64,000 nucleotides of DNA from Alteromonadaceae bacterium Bs31 (GTDB taxonomy: Bacteria > Pseudomonadota > Gammaproteobacteria > Pseudomonadales > Cellvibrionaceae), in NCBI GenBank assembly GCA_900177435.1, contig FXAI01000007.1, forward strand, positions 64,501-128,500, read 5' to 3'. Every line of letters starts with the position of its first letter. The first letter of the stretch is position 1. Of the stretch, positions 63,799 to 64,000 are shown in pieces. The position numbers and the translations under genes are program-made. Under the pieces are notes generated by a model, which worked only from the letters and a program-made list of their open reading frames with translations, was not told the origin of the DNA and did not search any database.

Positions 63799-64000
63799 AT
63801 GTCCAAAATACTAGAAGCAGTAAAACCCGGCGTTGCCACTGGCGACGATGTTCAAAAAATATTCGAAATCGCCAAAGCCAGTGGTTTCGCTCTGCCAGCT
63901 GTAAATTGCGTAGGAACAGATTCTGTTAACGCCGTAATGGAAGCCGCCGCGAAAGTTAAAGCGCCGGTTGTTATTCAGTTTTCGAACGGTGGCGCAGCTT
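63799..64000 (+). CDS. fbaA: Class II fructose-bisphosphate aldolase (partial, cut by window end)
   Basis: The first 67 codons of a class II, zinc-dependent aldolase that splits fructose 1,6-bisphosphate into two triose phosphates in glycolysis and runs in reverse in gluconeogenesis. KPGVATGDDVQKIFEIAKAS, FALPAVNCVGTDSVNAVMEA and VVIQFSNGGAA match the E. coli FbaA N-terminus almost residue for residue. AGGA seven bases before the ATG fixes the start. The zinc ligands would lie beyond the window. The frame is open to the last base. Confidence 0.93.
   Translation, partial: MSKILEAVKPGVATGDDVQKIFEIAKASGFALPAVNCVGTDSVNAVMEAAAKVKAPVVIQFSNGGAA

Overview
The window reads as a chromosome segment of a marine or plant-degrading gammaproteobacterium close to the Cellvibrionaceae (Saccharophagus/Teredinibacter-like). 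The evidence is Pseudomonas-like gene order (map-glnD-dapC, arsC-like-dapD-dapE, dapA-bamC, rplU-rpmA-obg-proB), a GH5 cellulase lipoprotein, two PilZ proteins, a GGDEF cyclase and FabV. This placement comes from recognising proteins and gene order, not from a database search. I see no insertion sequences, tRNAs, rRNAs, CRISPR arrays or prophage genes.

Layout. 1-1611: yciH (SUI1), a one-TM unknown protein and a PilZ protein. 2079-17090 (minus): a nearly gapless translation and envelope block, rpsB-tsf-pyrH-frr-uppS-cdsA-dxr-rseP-bamA-ompH-lpxD-fabZ-lpxA-lpxB-rnhB, with many start/stop overlaps. 17284-28787 (mostly plus): map-glnD-dapC-nth, a convergent MscS channel, then arsC-like-dapD-dapE-moaC-moaD-moaE and a small membrane protein. 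28888-32899 (minus): a BlaI-type repressor, an M56 (BlaR1-like) protease carrying a TonB domain, a separate TonB, an intrinsic terminator, ExbD and rsmJ, preceded by two matching operator-like palindromes. 33079-34668: YiaD-like OmpA lipoprotein, leucine-rich-repeat lipoprotein, second PilZ protein. 34669-35118: gene-free stretch with a perfect inverted pair of DnaA boxes. 35119-40426 (minus): dapA-bamC-MBL hydrolase, Tas-like reductase, fabV. 40791-43627 (plus): overlapping glycosyltransferase/TauE/CPBP trio of unknown role, then the GH5 gene. 44784-49161 (minus): peptidase MA-like gluzincin-HlyD-ABC ATPase-ABC permease operon. 49338-54286 (plus): diguanylate cyclase, a two-component pair resembling PdsR/PdsS of the proteobacterial dedicated sortase system, and rpsT. 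54628-58972 (minus): HisC-like aminotransferase, proB, obgE, rpmA, rplU. 59146-63418 (minus): RND efflux pump and adaptor. 63799-64000: the start of fbaA, cut by the window edge.

How the genes fit together. The large minus-strand block couples ribosome production and recycling to isoprenoid, phospholipid, lipid A and outer-membrane protein assembly. Four dap genes plus nth, glnD and moaCDE lie close together on the plus strand or nearby. The accessory parts most worth following are the BlaI/M56-TonB/TonB/ExbD cluster, the GT-TauE-CPBP trio, the peptidase-ABC exporter operon, the apparently orphan PdsRS pair, and an endonuclease III whose C-terminal cysteines do not fit the usual iron-sulfur spacing.
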